From: Nitrosomonas sp.
GTDB taxonomy: Bacteria; Pseudomonadota; Gammaproteobacteria; Burkholderiales; Nitrosomonadaceae
DNA length: 64,000 bases
Reading direction: 5' to 3'
Assembly (NCBI GenBank): GCA_016710135.1
Contig: JADJLM010000001.1
Location: 1,116,001-1,180,000 of the forward strand
The position numbers were made by a program, and so were the translations under genes. Below the pieces are notes generated by a model. The model was not told the DNA's origin, did not search any database, and saw only the letters and a list, made by a program, of their open reading frames with translations. Below, piece by piece: positions 50,257-59,762 of the stretch; position 1 is the stretch's first letter; the number at the start of each line of letters is the position of its first letter.

Positions 50257-51168
50257 ATGGCTGGATTCATGTTAACCAAACAAAATAATACACTACCTAT
50301 TCTTGCATTATTATTTGGCGCTGCCTGTTGGGGTATTGCGTGGTATCCCTATCGATTACTCAACCAATCAGGATTCAGTGGCGAGGCCGCAACATCTTTA
50401 ACTTATTTAATCGCATTAATTGCGGGTATTATTTTTCTTCGCAAACACCTAACCTTACAGCGCGATAAGGCTTCCTCCAGAGATCATTGGCTATTCTGGA
50501 TCGGGATTACTGCAGGATGGACTAGTATTGCTTATACGCTCGGCGTAATCCATGGCGAAATCGTGAGGGTATTACTATTATTTTATTTGGCTCCTTTCTG
50601 GACGATTTTCTTTGCGAGATTGTTCTTAAACGAGCGGCTCGGCTTTTCAGGTTACTGGGTCATTCTCCTTTCCCTAACTGGCGCTATAACGATACTTTGG
50701 CAATCGGGTCATGATTTTCCATTTCCTGTCCAATTCAGTGAATGGATGGGTCTATCGGGAGGTATCATGTTCGCACTCAACAATGTGCTTATCCGCAAAG
50801 ATCAACACCATACGATTGAACAAAAGTCCCTAGCAATATGGTTCGGTGTCGTCATACTGAGCCTCATACTCACTGGTATGACTGGAACGTTACCTAACTT
50901 TAGTCAAATTACCGACGAAGTCGGATTGATCTTACTGGGACTAGGGATAACCATTTTCTTATTAAGTATTTTGCTACAGTATGGATTAACGCACGTTCCG
51001 GCTAATCAAGCGATTGTTATATTATTGCTTGAATTATTTATCGCAACGATCGCAGCTTATTATCTTGCTGATGAACAATTAACCATCAAAGAATGGCTCG
51101 GTGGGTTGATGATCATTTTGGCTAGCCTACTTTCGACTAAAATTCACTATGAAGCATCTCGTGCATAA
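50257..51168 (+). CDS. EamA/DMT family transporter
   Basis: Ten-helix drug/metabolite transporter-type membrane protein of 303 residues with two EamA repeats (about 10-145 and 160-300). Family marks are FGAACWGIAWYPYRLL, VLLLFYLAPFWTIFFARLFLNERLGFSGY and LTHVPANQAIVILLLELFIATIAAYYLADEQL. ATG 50257 fits the family N-terminus. Such proteins export amino acids or metabolites, but the substrate cannot be predicted. Its proximity to dap genes is only positional. Confidence 0.85.
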   Translation: MAGFMLTKQNNTLPILALLFGAACWGIAWYPYRLLNQSGFSGEAATSLTYLIALIAGIIFLRKHLTLQRDKASSRDHWLFWIGITAGWTSIAYTLGVIHGEIVRVLLLFYLAPFWTIFFARLFLNERLGFSGYWVILLSLTGAITILWQSGHDFPFPVQFSEWMGLSGGIMFALNNVLIRKDQHHTIEQKSLAIWFGVVILSLILTGMTGTLPNFSQITDEVGLILLGLGITIFLLSILLQYGLTHVPANQAIVILLLELFIATIAAYYLADEQLTIKEWLGGLMIILASLLSTKIHYEASRA

Positions 51169-51171
51169 AAT

Positions 51172-51414
51172 GTGAGTAATGATGCCTTGTTGCAATCAAT
51201 AGATTCATCTGATCAAACTAGTCGAGCTTACAATAGAGTTATGAATAGACATCTAAGAACTAAAAAAGCAAATCCATTTGCTTCAGCAATGGCCATGCTC
51301 AATTTTTATATTAATCGAGCAGGAATCCATTTACCGGTATCGCAACGAGAAATATTAGAAAATGCTAAAACTGAGCTACGGAAATTGTATGACCGATCTT
51401 CCGGCCTTCAGTAA
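51172..51414 (+). CDS. Small conserved protein, tentatively DUF3175-like
   Basis: 80-residue soluble protein starting at GTG 51172, three bases after the transporter stop and so probably co-transcribed with it. The segment NPFASAMAMLNFYINRAGIHLPVSQREILENAKTELRKLY resembles the end of the DUF3175 family from memory, in which serine/alanine, FYINRAG and AK-x-ELRKL are conserved. No function is established. The assignment is tentative. Confidence 0.6.
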   Translation: MSNDALLQSIDSSDQTSRAYNRVMNRHLRTKKANPFASAMAMLNFYINRAGIHLPVSQREILENAKTELRKLYDRSSGLQ

Positions 51415-51475
51415 TCCTTTTTTCTGTCTACTATAATTAACTTTATCAACGATTAGTGAGTAAATTTGTTACTAC

Positions 51476-52114
51476 ATGAGCTACGTCAGTTTAACCCATC
51501 ATCAATTTGACCCCAACGGTTTCTGGGAAAACCCTCTCCTAAGCACTGCGGTACCTTCTGCTCAGGATTTAGCATTGTTCGATCAAAATGGCTATGATTT
51601 AACCGATCTAGAGCAACGTTACGCCATAATCAATTCGGTGCCAGCCGAACCTCACCGCGAACATCACCGCGCTTTAAAAGCACCATGGTTTACACAACCA
51701 GATCGAATCGAAGGCGCAGTACTCAATCATAGCCTGCTCTTTGAACGTAAAGGCTATACGGGTGAAGCATTAGGCCAATTACAACAATGGGCACATACCA
51801 ATCCACTCATTTACAAAATTATCCGTATCCGCCCAAAATGGGGATTAGATTTCAGCATGGATTACGTTGATCGGTTTGGTAATGTCTTTGAAGTTCTACA
51901 TTGGGAATATGATGGTTTTGAATACGATGAAGTAGCCGTCCGTAAACAACTGCTAGAAGCCAAGCTTGCAGCGATTGATTGGGATGATGCTGCTGCTAAT
52001 ATTCTGAAATTGAAAGATCAATGGCACCATCTTGATTTTTTTGCGCAAAGTGATTGGAAGTGTAATTACTTCGGAATCGTCAAAGAGCGCTTTAAAATGG
52101 TGATATGGGAATAG
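51476..52114 (+). CDS. Conserved hypothetical soluble protein
   Basis: 212 residues, rich in Trp, Asp and Tyr, without signal peptide or membrane segment. I do not recognise the family. The central part (IIRIRPKWGLDFSMDYVDRFGNVFEVLHWEYDGFEYDEV) alternates hydrophobic and charged residues as in a beta-sheet. The C-terminus (WDDAAANILKLKDQW, then FFAQSDWKCNYFGIVKERFK) looks helical. The start ATG follows an in-frame clean region. It lies six bases before the cupin gene, so the two are likely co-transcribed and may act together. Confidence 0.7.
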   Translation: MSYVSLTHHQFDPNGFWENPLLSTAVPSAQDLALFDQNGYDLTDLEQRYAIINSVPAEPHREHHRALKAPWFTQPDRIEGAVLNHSLLFERKGYTGEALGQLQQWAHTNPLIYKIIRIRPKWGLDFSMDYVDRFGNVFEVLHWEYDGFEYDEVAVRKQLLEAKLAAIDWDDAAANILKLKDQWHHLDFFAQSDWKCNYFGIVKERFKMVIWE

Positions 52115-52120
52115 AGAATC

Positions 52121-52501
52121 ATGACAAAATCGACAACAACTTACTGGAATCCTTTGATTCCCGAGCATCGTACTCAATGGACTCCCATCAAGGGGCTGGA
52201 AGGAATGGCCGAAGAAATTACACTTAGTTTAGATTCTGCTACTGGCGAATACACTCGGCTTACCCGCTTCCTCCCGGGAACTGATACATCGCCTTGTGGG
52301 GGAAAGGTACATACTTACCCTGAAGAAATATTTATCGTCAGTGGTCGGCTATATGATCAAGCTTACGGTCGCTGGCTTGAAGCTGGAAATTATACAAGCC
52401 GTCCTCCCGGGGAACTTCATGGCCCTTTCAAGACTGATATAGGGTGCATTGTGCTGGAAATCTCATTTCCTAATAGAATAACCGAAGGAAATAATAACTG
52501 A
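52121..52501 (+). CDS. Cupin domain protein (ChrR-like cupin)
   Basis: 126-residue single-domain cupin. The pattern GTDTSPCGGKVHTYPEEIFIVSGRLYDQ followed by GNYTSRPPGELHGPF matches the two cupin motifs. Metal ligands are probably His (HTYPEE), Glu (EEIF) and His (ELHGPF). It resembles the cupin part of ChrR-like anti-sigma factors, but no zinc-binding N-terminal domain or sigma factor is present, so regulation is not implied. It follows the hypothetical gene by six bases. Confidence 0.75.
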   Translation: MTKSTTTYWNPLIPEHRTQWTPIKGLEGMAEEITLSLDSATGEYTRLTRFLPGTDTSPCGGKVHTYPEEIFIVSGRLYDQAYGRWLEAGNYTSRPPGELHGPFKTDIGCIVLEISFPNRITEGNNN

Positions 52502-53048
52502 TCCAACTTTTACTAAAGTTGCTCGCTTGATTCAAAAACCAAACTAAAACTGAGTTAATATTTGGTTTGTCATAGCAATTCTTACATTTGCTGTAATGCA
52601 TGTTCTGGCATATATCTCGTCTTTTAATGCTCCTCTTCCATGACCTCGACCATCCACATTCAGAGTGCATTTGCGACATTGAATGTATGGCTAATTGATA
52701 TTTCTCGAGTATGTCCATCACATTCGATATGATCTAAGTGATGAGTAAATATTTCACCACGCGATACAATGAAACAGATACTGTGAGCGCGGCAGGAAAT
52801 CAAGGGATTAATTCATCATAGCGCCAAAAACAAACGTTTTAATTCTGTAAAAACGGATATTTCTATTTATCACTAACACGCCAAATCCATAGTTGACATC
52901 AACCAGTCTGTTCGATAGTCTCAACAGCAGGATAGTTAGAATCCTATTATCATGATCAGAGATGACGAGACTTCGTCTCTGTTGCATATCCTAGTGCAAA
53001 TAATAACTTGTCTATTTTAATTAACTGCATTACAAAAAGGAGAGTGTC
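52502..53048. other. Intergenic region upstream of rubrerythrin
   Basis: About 550 bases without a recognisable gene. On the minus strand between about 52555 and 52820 two adjacent frames give coding-like text (HLDHIECDGHTREISISHT, then after a shift VDGRGHGRGALKDEIYA), which may be a decayed gene. Close to the rubrerythrin start are small inverted repeats: AGGAT/ATCCT at 52929-52945 and GAGAC/GTCTC within 52960-52985. Confidence 0.3.
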
Positions 53049-53468
53049 ATGCAATTAAAAGGATCAAAAACTGAGGGAAATTTAAAAGCGGCCTTTGCAG
53101 GCGAATCCCAAGCCAATCGTCGCTATCTTTATTTTGCGGCGAAAGCTGATGTCGAAGGACAGAATGATGTAGCTGCGGTATTCCGTTCTACGGCTGAAGG
53201 TGAAACTGGCCATGCTCATGGCCATTTGGAGTATCTCGAATCCTGTGGTGATCCAGCAACAGGCCTACCATTTGGTGCTTCGCGGGACAATCTCAAAACT
53301 GCCATTGCAGGTGAAACTCACGAATATACGGACATGTATCCTGGAATGGCCAAAACCGCACGTGATGAAGGTTTTACTGAAATCGCTGATTGGTTTGAAA
53401 CCCTTGCCAAAGCAGAACGCTCCCATGCAAACCGTTTCCAACGGGCGTTGGATAATTTTACTGACTAA
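53049..53468 (+). CDS. Rubrerythrin (ferritin-like domain only)
   Basis: Di-iron peroxidase-type protein that helps remove hydrogen peroxide. 139 residues, four-helix bundle with iron ligands in FAGESQANRRYLYFA, EGETGHAHGHLEYLE and GETHEYTDMYPGMAKTARDEGF, then ETLAKAERSHANRF. No C-terminal rubredoxin CxxC motifs are present, so electrons must come from a separate partner. A strong AAAAGGAG ribosome site precedes the ATG. A perfect 12-bp terminator follows, so this gene is transcribed alone. Confidence 0.9.
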   Translation: MQLKGSKTEGNLKAAFAGESQANRRYLYFAAKADVEGQNDVAAVFRSTAEGETGHAHGHLEYLESCGDPATGLPFGASRDNLKTAIAGETHEYTDMYPGMAKTARDEGFTEIADWFETLAKAERSHANRFQRALDNFTD

Positions 53469-53502
53469 TGATTTCAATTATTAATCAACAGTAGCCTAAC
53501 TT

Positions 53503-53532
53503 AAGCCAAGCAAATTCCTTTGCTTGGCTTTT
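53503..53532 (+). terminator. Rho-independent terminator after rubrerythrin
   Basis: Perfect 12-bp stem (AAGCCAAGCAAA / TTTGCTTGGCTT) with a four-base TTCC loop and a short T extension. It lies 35 bases after the rubrerythrin stop. Confidence 0.8.
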
Positions 53533-53626
53533 GGATTGTTATCCAGTCAATTGATGAATATTGATAGACTCAGTTAATAACTTATTTACGCTGTGTTTTG
53601 TCTAATTTGCTATAACTTTTTCTGCT

Positions 53627-55607
53627 ATGACTACTCGTGAAGGCAGCCTCGAAGCACCTAAACGCCACCCCCTCAATTGGAAACAAGCTGACTTTTATAA
53701 TGAAGATCAGCTCCTTGAGGAAATGGGTCGTGTTTTTGATATTTGCCATGGATGCCGACGTTGTGTCAATTTATGTACGGCATTCCCGAAGTTATTTGAT
53801 TTAATCGATGATGGAAAAACAGGTGAATTAGATGGAGTAGAAAAGCAAACATTCTGGGAAGTGGTGGATCGCTGCTATTTATGCGATATGTGCTTCATGA
53901 CCAAATGCCCTTATGTTCCCCCCCATCCCTGGAATATTGATTTTCCGCATTTAATGCTGCGCGCCAAAGCCGTCAAATACAAAAAACAGGGAGCGCCATT
54001 TCGTGACAAGCTATTAGCAAATACCGATACGGTTGGAAAATTAGCAACGATTCCCGTTGTTGTGCAAATGACCAATACACTCACTAAAGTACCCATAGCC
54101 AGAAAATTGATGGAAAGTACGTTGGGGATTCATGCTGAACGAAAACTACCGGATTACGCACCTCAAAAATTTCGTAACTACGCACAACCCAATGCTAATT
54201 TTGTTGAAAAAAAAGGAGCAAGAACACCCGGTAAAGTTGCTATCTTTGCAACCTGCTATATCAACTACAATGAACCCAATATTGGACATGATTTACTTCA
54301 AATACTCGCACATAACGAAATACTTACCTGTTTAGTTGAACAAGAAGTATGTTGTGGTATGCCACAGTTAGAACTAGGAAATTTAGAAAAAGTCGAAGAA
54401 TATAAAAATAAGAATATCCCAGTTCTAGCCAAACTCGCTCAAGCAGATGTATGCCATTCTTTCTGCCGTACCTTCTTGCACGCTGATGTTCAAGCAAGAA
54501 TTACCGCTGATGTTCCCTGACGATGAAGCTGTTCAAGCAGTTGCAGCGACGATGTACGATCCTTTCGAATATCTCATGTTGCGTCATCAAGACCAACTGT
54601 TGAAAACGGATTTTACCCGTTCATTAGGAAAAATCTCCTATCACATCCCTTGCCACTTACGCGTGCAAAATATTGGAAAGAAAACCAGAGATCTTTTACA
54701 GCTCATTCCAAATACGCAAGTAACGACCATCGAACGTTGCTCCGGTCATGATGGAACTTGGGGCGTTAAACGTGAGTATTTTTCAGATTCTATGAAAATT
54801 GGCAAACCCGTTTTTAATCAAATGATAGCCTCCGATCCTGATTACATCTGTTCCGATTGTGCCATTGCAGCACGACATATTCAGCAGGGAATGGATAATC
54901 ATCGTGCTCAAAAACTTCATCCGTTAACACTGTTGTGCCTAGCTTACGGGGAAAGCAAACCTGTATCATCTGAACAATCAATGGCTCCACAGCCATCACA
55001 CGAAAACAAAAAATCTATGGCAAAAATCTCTCGCGAGAGTCTCATGACATTGGAAGCCTACGCCAAAGCTCGGCAGCAATTTCGCTCCAAGGTTATTGAG
55101 CATAAGAAAAATCGCTTGTTAGCACTGGGTGAGCAGGTAACGCTATTATTCGAAGATGAGCTTACTATTCGTTATCAAATTCAGGAAATGCTTCGTGCTG
55201 AGAAAATATTTGACGAAGAAGGTATCTTGCAAGAATTAGCAGCCTATAATCCCTTAGTTCCAGATGGCACCAATTGGAAAGCGACCATGATGATCGAATA
55301 TACCGATCCTGAGGAACGAGCAATCAAATTAACAGAGCTTATTGGCATTGAAGATAAAGTTTGGGTTGAAGTGGAAGGACACGAAAAGATTTTTGCCATT
55401 GCCGACGAAGATTTAGACCGGGAGAATGAAGTAAAAACATCGTCTGTTCATTTCCTCCGTTTTGAATTGAATCATGCACAAATCCAAGCACTTCGTTGTG
55501 GATCGGCATTGCGCATCGGCGTGAATCATCCCGATTATAACGCTACTACTGAAGCTATCGAAAACCCTATTCGTGAAGCGCTACTTAGCGACCTCAGCTT
55601 GCCATGA
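53627..55607 (+). CDS. Fe-S oxidoreductase (CCG-domain) read in frame into DUF3501 (frame broken at 54448-54453)
   Basis: The first 460 or so residues form a GlpC/heterodisulfide-reductase-like electron-transfer protein. Two CxxCxxCxxxC motifs are at C40-C50 and C83-C94 (CHGCRRCVNLC and CYLCDMCFMTKC). Cys-rich CCG blocks are QEVCCGMPQLELG and ERCSGHDGTWG. An extra base near 54450 breaks it; removal gives ILSAVPSCTLMFKQELP. From about 55017 the same frame continues as MAKISRESLMTLEAYAKAR, a complete DUF3501 protein, which is normally a separate gene. Corrected total length is 659 residues. The stop overlaps the next ATG. Neighbouring rubrerythrin suggests an oxidative-stress electron path. Confidence 0.8.
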
Positions 55608-56117
55608 AATTGAGGTTAGTAATCCTAAGTTTAGTAGGCTTAGTCGCTTGCTCAAGTAATGAGAAATTCGTTGACACGTTTGATAATAATAAAAACTGGG
55701 TTGAAATTCAGACTCAGTTACCTCATTATCCCGAACCAGAGAATTTAGTCGAATTTGATGCAGGTCCTGCTAATGACATGCAACATTATGTTGATACGCA
55801 GTCTATCGCTATCGGAGAAGATGGCGTCATTCGCTTTGCACTCATTTCAAAATCTTCAGAGGGGGCAGAAAACGTTAGTTTCGAGGGGATTCGTTGTAGA
55901 ACTCGAGAAAGAAAGCGCTATGCGATTGGCCGCCTGAATAAAACATGGGTGCATTCACGACAGCCTGAATGGCAACTACTCAATAACGCGGGACAAAATC
56001 ATGCGCTACGTGAGTTAGCCAGATTCTATTTTTTGTCCACAAGATATCATGGTGAGTAGCCAACAAGAAGCAATCCAGGCACTCAAAGCGGGTATTCATC
56101 CCCGTGTCGTAAGGTAA
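55604..56117 (+). CDS. CNP1-like family lipoprotein (frame broken at 56029-56034)
   Basis: Small predicted lipoprotein: the signal peptide ends in LVGLVAC (Cys16). The mature part contains the CNP1-like block FVDTFDNNKNWVE, VDTQSIAIGEDGVIRF and SFEGIRCRTRERKRYAIGR. One surplus T in the run at 56029-56034 ends the frame at 56059. Removing it gives ARFYFCPQDIMVSSQQEAIQALKAG and a stop at 56117 (170 residues). ATG 55604 overlaps the DUF3501 stop (ATGA). The function of the family is unknown; the position ties it to the Fe-S/DUF3501 gene. Confidence 0.82.
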
Positions 56118-56131
56118 TATCATCTAAATCC

Positions 56132-56761
56132 TTACGTTGTAAGCCAACAGCTACGAACGTAATCTCGATTAAGGGCCAACCACTGAAGTGCAATAATGGC
56201 ACTAGCAGCAGCAATTTTTCCAGTATTCAGTAATGACAAAGCCTCAGCAAACGGCATTACATGAACTTTGATGTCTTCCCCTTCAGCCTCAATACCGTAA
56301 AAATCACCAACGATATGTCTTATGTCGACTCGACCACAATAGAGCGCAATGCGCTCTGATGTACCACCTGGACTAACTAGATAATCAAAGAGTGGAATCA
56401 ACTCATGAATAGCGCAACCAGCTTCTTCTACTGCTTCCCGCTTCACAACTTGCTCTGCTGGTTCATTCAGTTCAATAATCCCTGCAACAATTTCGAGTAA
56501 CCAAGGTCCAGTTGGGGCAGATATAGCCCCGATTCTAAATTGTTCAATCATCACAACTTGATCACTCACAGGATCATAGGGAAGAACAGCAGCAGCGTGT
56601 CCACGTTCCATCAACTCACGAACAATCGGCTTACTCCAGCCTCCATTGAACAATCGATGACGCAGCAAGTAGCGCTCCATTGTAAAAAAACCTTGGTAGC
56701 ACAATTTTTTCTCAAGTATTTCAACATCCGAATTATTCATGGGCCGATTCTTTCCAACCAA
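56132..56761 (-). CDS. nudF: Nudix hydrolase, ADP-ribose pyrophosphatase-like
   Basis: 209-residue hydrolase of nucleoside-diphosphate-linked compounds. The Nudix box is complete at about residues 94-116 (G, five residues, E, seven residues, REAVEEAGC). The N-terminal beta-strand domain (DVEILEKKLCYQGFFTMERYLL) and the proline-containing loop after the box (YLVSPGGTSERIALYCGRVD) fit the ADP-ribose pyrophosphatase group. Substrate assignment is by family. It converges with the CNP1-like gene, leaving 14 bases. Confidence 0.87.
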   Translation of the reverse strand: MVGKNRPMNNSDVEILEKKLCYQGFFTMERYLLRHRLFNGGWSKPIVRELMERGHAAAVLPYDPVSDQVVMIEQFRIGAISAPTGPWLLEIVAGIIELNEPAEQVVKREAVEEAGCAIHELIPLFDYLVSPGGTSERIALYCGRVDIRHIVGDFYGIEAEGEDIKVHVMPFAEALSLLNTGKIAAASAIIALQWLALNRDYVRSCWLTT

Positions 56762-56788
56762 TTGAAAGTTAGGAATTCTTCAAACAGA

Positions 56789-57910
56789 TTAGAGAATTAC
56801 TAAATTGTTACGGTGAATCAGTTCGTATTCATCTAAATAGCCAAGTAGTTTTTCGATATTCTGGCTTGGCTGTCGCATGATTTTGCGAGTTTCTCTCGCA
56901 CTATAATTAACTAAACCACGCGCTAATTCATTCCCCTTTGAGTCCGTACACGAGACTGCTTCTCCCCGATCAAATTCTCCCTTTACCTCAATTACACCAA
57001 TGGGTAATAAGCTCTTACCTTCTTCAACTAATGCCCTAATTGCGCCACTATCTAACACCACACTTCCACGAATCTGAAGATGATCTGCCAACCACTGTTT
57101 CCGGGCAATTAACACGGGCGTATTAGCAAGCAAGCAAGTCCCAATCGCTTCGCCTTTTGCTAAACGAACTAACACATCAGGCTCGTGTCCGGATGCAATC
57201 ACCGTATGTGCTCCACTTCTGGCTGCTCGCTTCGCTGCAATCACTTTACTTTGCATCCCGCCTCGTCCAATTTCACTACCTGCCCCACCCGCCATAGCCT
57301 CAATTTCTGGATCTCCTGCATTCGCTTCTTGAACAAGTGTTGCGTTATTATTCTTACGAGGATCGCTGGTAAATAAGCCCGATTGATCGGTCAATATAAC
57401 TAACACCTCTGCTTCTACAAGATTAGTTACCAACGCAGCCAGTGTATCGTTATCACCAAACCGTATTTCATCGATAACGACCGTGTCGTTCTCATTAATG
57501 ACTGGAATAATATTTAACTTTAACAGCGTGCTGAGTGTAGACCGGGCATTGAGATAGCGTTTCCGGTTCGACAAATCATCATGTGTCAATAATATTTGGG
57601 CCGTGAGCCGGTCATAGTGACTAAAGCAATCTGCATACGCCTGTGCTAGACCCATTTGACCAACCGCTGCTGCAGCTTGCAGTTCATAAATAGCAGTTGG
57701 GCGTTTATTCCAATTTAATCGTTGCATTCCCTCTGCTATAGCACCTGAAGAAACCAGAATGATTTCTTTACCTAGCTGCTTTAGTTCAGAAATTTGCTTT
57801 GCCCAACCCGCGAGTGCTTGATGATCGAGTCCTTGCCCTTGATTTGTTACCAAACTACTTCCGACTTTGATTACGATACGTCGCGCAGTTCTTAGTACGG
57901 TATGATTCAT
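56789..57910 (-). CDS. proB: Glutamate 5-kinase
   Basis: First enzyme of proline synthesis, phosphorylating glutamate. 373 residues: amino acid kinase domain (about 8-255, with VIKVGSSLVTN, LVSSGAIAEGM, INENDTVVIDEIRFGDND) and a C-terminal PUA domain (about 275-350). GAGSEIGRGGMQSKVIAAKRA is the glutamate-binding region. It begins two bases after the obgE stop. The order rplU-rpmA-obgE-proB is typical of betaproteobacteria. Confidence 0.95.
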   Translation of the reverse strand: MNHTVLRTARRIVIKVGSSLVTNQGQGLDHQALAGWAKQISELKQLGKEIILVSSGAIAEGMQRLNWNKRPTAIYELQAAAAVGQMGLAQAYADCFSHYDRLTAQILLTHDDLSNRKRYLNARSTLSTLLKLNIIPVINENDTVVIDEIRFGDNDTLAALVTNLVEAEVLVILTDQSGLFTSDPRKNNNATLVQEANAGDPEIEAMAGGAGSEIGRGGMQSKVIAAKRAARSGAHTVIASGHEPDVLVRLAKGEAIGTCLLANTPVLIARKQWLADHLQIRGSVVLDSGAIRALVEEGKSLLPIGVIEVKGEFDRGEAVSCTDSKGNELARGLVNYSARETRKIMRQPSQNIEKLLGYLDEYELIHRNNLVIL

Positions 57911-57912
57911 GA

Positions 57913-58941
57913 TCAGTGTTGCGCTGCGCTAAATGTTTGTTCTAAATAATCCATGACAGCATAAGTCAATGATTTACATCCCTCCCCTGTTAAAGCTGAA
58001 ACAGTGAACCATTTATCTTTCCATTTGAAGTCACGAATAAATTGTTGGCAAGCTGCGTCTTGTTCCGACGCTGGTAATAAGTCAATTTTATTAAACACTA
58101 TCCAGCGCGGTTTATGATACAGAGCTTCATTATATTTCCTAAGTTCTTCAACCAGCGCTTTCGCCTCCTGAACAGGATTGATCGTATCATTCATCGGTGC
58201 AATATCAATCACATGAAGTAACAACCGAGTTCGTTCTAAGTGTTTAAGAAAATGGTGGCCAAGTCCTACGCCATCAGCCGCCCCTTCCACCAAGCCTGGA
58301 ATATCCGCCATGACAAAACTGCGATGATAATCAACCCTGACCATACCTAAGTTAGGATGCAATGTCGTAAAAGGATAATCAGCAACTTTGGGACGTGCTG
58401 CTGATACGGCCCGAATCAAAGTAGATTTACCCGCATTGGGCATTCCTAACAAACCCACATCAGCAAGTACTTTCAGCTCAAGTTTAAGCTGATATTGTTC
58501 CCCCACTCCTCCTCGTGTAAATTGCCTAGGTGCACGATTGGTACTTGATTTAAAATGCAAGTTACCTAGCCCTCCTTTGCCCCCTTTAGCCAACAACTCT
58601 TTTTGTAAGTGATGTTTTAAATCTGCCACCACTTCACCCGTCTCTGCATTTGAGATCATGGTTCCAACGGGCATACGCAATACAATATCTTCAGCACCTT
58701 TTCCATAACAATCGGAACCGCGCCCATTCTCACCTTTCTTAGCACGAAATGCAGGTGTATACCGATATTCAATCAAAGTATTAATATTATGATCTGCAAT
58801 GGCATAGATACTCCCTCCATGACCACCATCTCCCCCGTCAGGGCCTCCTTTCGGAATAAATTTTTCGCGACGAAAACTCGCAGCACCATCCCCCCCATTG
58901 CCGGCAGAAACTAATATGGTTGCCTCATCAATAAACTTCAT
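57913..58941 (-). CDS. obgE: GTPase Obg/CgtA
   Basis: Ribosome-associated GTPase that acts in large-subunit assembly and stress responses. 342 residues. The Obg fold (about 1-157) is glycine-rich (RREKFIPKGGPDGGDGGHGG). The G domain has G1 GMPNAGKST (166-174), DIPG for G3 and NKID for G4. ATG 58941 fits the family start. Confidence 0.96.
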   Translation of the reverse strand: MKFIDEATILVSAGNGGDGAASFRREKFIPKGGPDGGDGGHGGSIYAIADHNINTLIEYRYTPAFRAKKGENGRGSDCYGKGAEDIVLRMPVGTMISNAETGEVVADLKHHLQKELLAKGGKGGLGNLHFKSSTNRAPRQFTRGGVGEQYQLKLELKVLADVGLLGMPNAGKSTLIRAVSAARPKVADYPFTTLHPNLGMVRVDYHRSFVMADIPGLVEGAADGVGLGHHFLKHLERTRLLLHVIDIAPMNDTINPVQEAKALVEELRKYNEALYHKPRWIVFNKIDLLPASEQDAACQQFIRDFKWKDKWFTVSALTGEGCKSLTYAVMDYLEQTFSAAQH

Positions 58942-59036
58942 AGGCTGTTCGTAACTGAGAAATCAAAACTCAAGAAAAAATGGATGGCAAATCTAGGAAT
59001 TTAAGTAACAACAAATTATAAAATTAAGTTACAAAT

Positions 59037-59068
59037 AAAAAAGCCCCATCACTTGAATGGGGCTTTTT
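59037..59068 (-). terminator. Rho-independent terminator after rpmA
   Basis: Stem GCCCCAT/ATGGGGC (59043-59049 with 59057-59063), seven-base loop, flanked by A6 and T5, so it can work on both strands. It lies 16 bases after the rpmA stop and separates the ribosomal pair from obgE. Confidence 0.85.
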
Positions 59069-59083
59069 AATCATTCTTGTCAA

Positions 59084-59341
59084 TTAAACGGGAACGATTG
59101 ATACAGTCTTACGATTAAGTTCACCTTTCATGCTAAAAAGAACTTTACCTTCAATTTTTGCGAATAAGGTATGATCTTTACCCATTCCCACATTATCCCC
59201 AGGATGGAATTGTGTTCCACGCTGACGAACGATAATATTTCCGGCTTTAATTAACTCCCCACCATAACGCTTAACACCTAGGCGTTTGGAATGTGAGTCG
59301 CGCCCATTTCGTGAGCTTCCGCCCGCTTTCTTATGTGCCAT
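59084..59341 (-). CDS. rpmA: 50S ribosomal protein L27
   Basis: 85-residue large-subunit protein near the peptidyl-transferase centre. The N-terminus (MAHKKAGGSSRNGRDSHSKRLGVK) and the GNIIVRQRGTQFHPGDNVGMG block are typical. It starts 16 bases after rplU. No N-terminal cleavable extension is present. Confidence 0.97.
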   Translation of the reverse strand: MAHKKAGGSSRNGRDSHSKRLGVKRYGGELIKAGNIIVRQRGTQFHPGDNVGMGKDHTLFAKIEGKVLFSMKGELNRKTVSIVPV

Positions 59342-59357
59342 CTAAAATTCTCCTCTC

Positions 59358-59678
59358 TTATGCTGAAATATTGGTAATTTGAATTTCAGTATAATTTTGC
59401 CGATGCCCTTGGTGCTTCTGATAATGCTTACGTCGCCGCATTTTAAAGATGCGTATCTTGTCATGACGACCATGACTCAGAACAGAAGCATTCACTTTTG
59501 CTTTTTCAAGGTAAGGTTTACCAACCGTGATATTATCCCCACTTGCGACCATGAGCACCTGATCAAGCACGATATCACTTCCGGCATCTGCTTTAATTTG
59601 CTCGATTTTAAGCTTATTACCGACCTCAACGCGGTACTGCTTACCACCTGTTTTAATTACTGCATACATATCGTTCAT
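59358..59678 (-). CDS. rplU: 50S ribosomal protein L21
   Basis: Large-subunit rRNA-binding protein. The real start is probably the second Met (MYAVIKTGGKQYRV), giving 103 residues. The three residues before it (MND) come from an upstream ATG at 59678. The C-terminus KMRRRKHYQKHQGHRQNYTEI is the rRNA-binding signature. An excellent TATAAT is at 59701-59706 on the minus strand, which could be the -10 element. Confidence 0.96.
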   Translation of the reverse strand: MNDMYAVIKTGGKQYRVEVGNKLKIEQIKADAGSDIVLDQVLMVASGDNITVGKPYLEKAKVNASVLSHGRHDKIRIFKMRRRKHYQKHQGHRQNYTEIQITNISA

Positions 59679-59762
59679 ACCCTTTCACTAATTGGCATGA
59701 ATTATACCTTCCTATAAACGTTTTGTGTGATAAAAAAAACAAACTTAAACGAATGATCTGAC

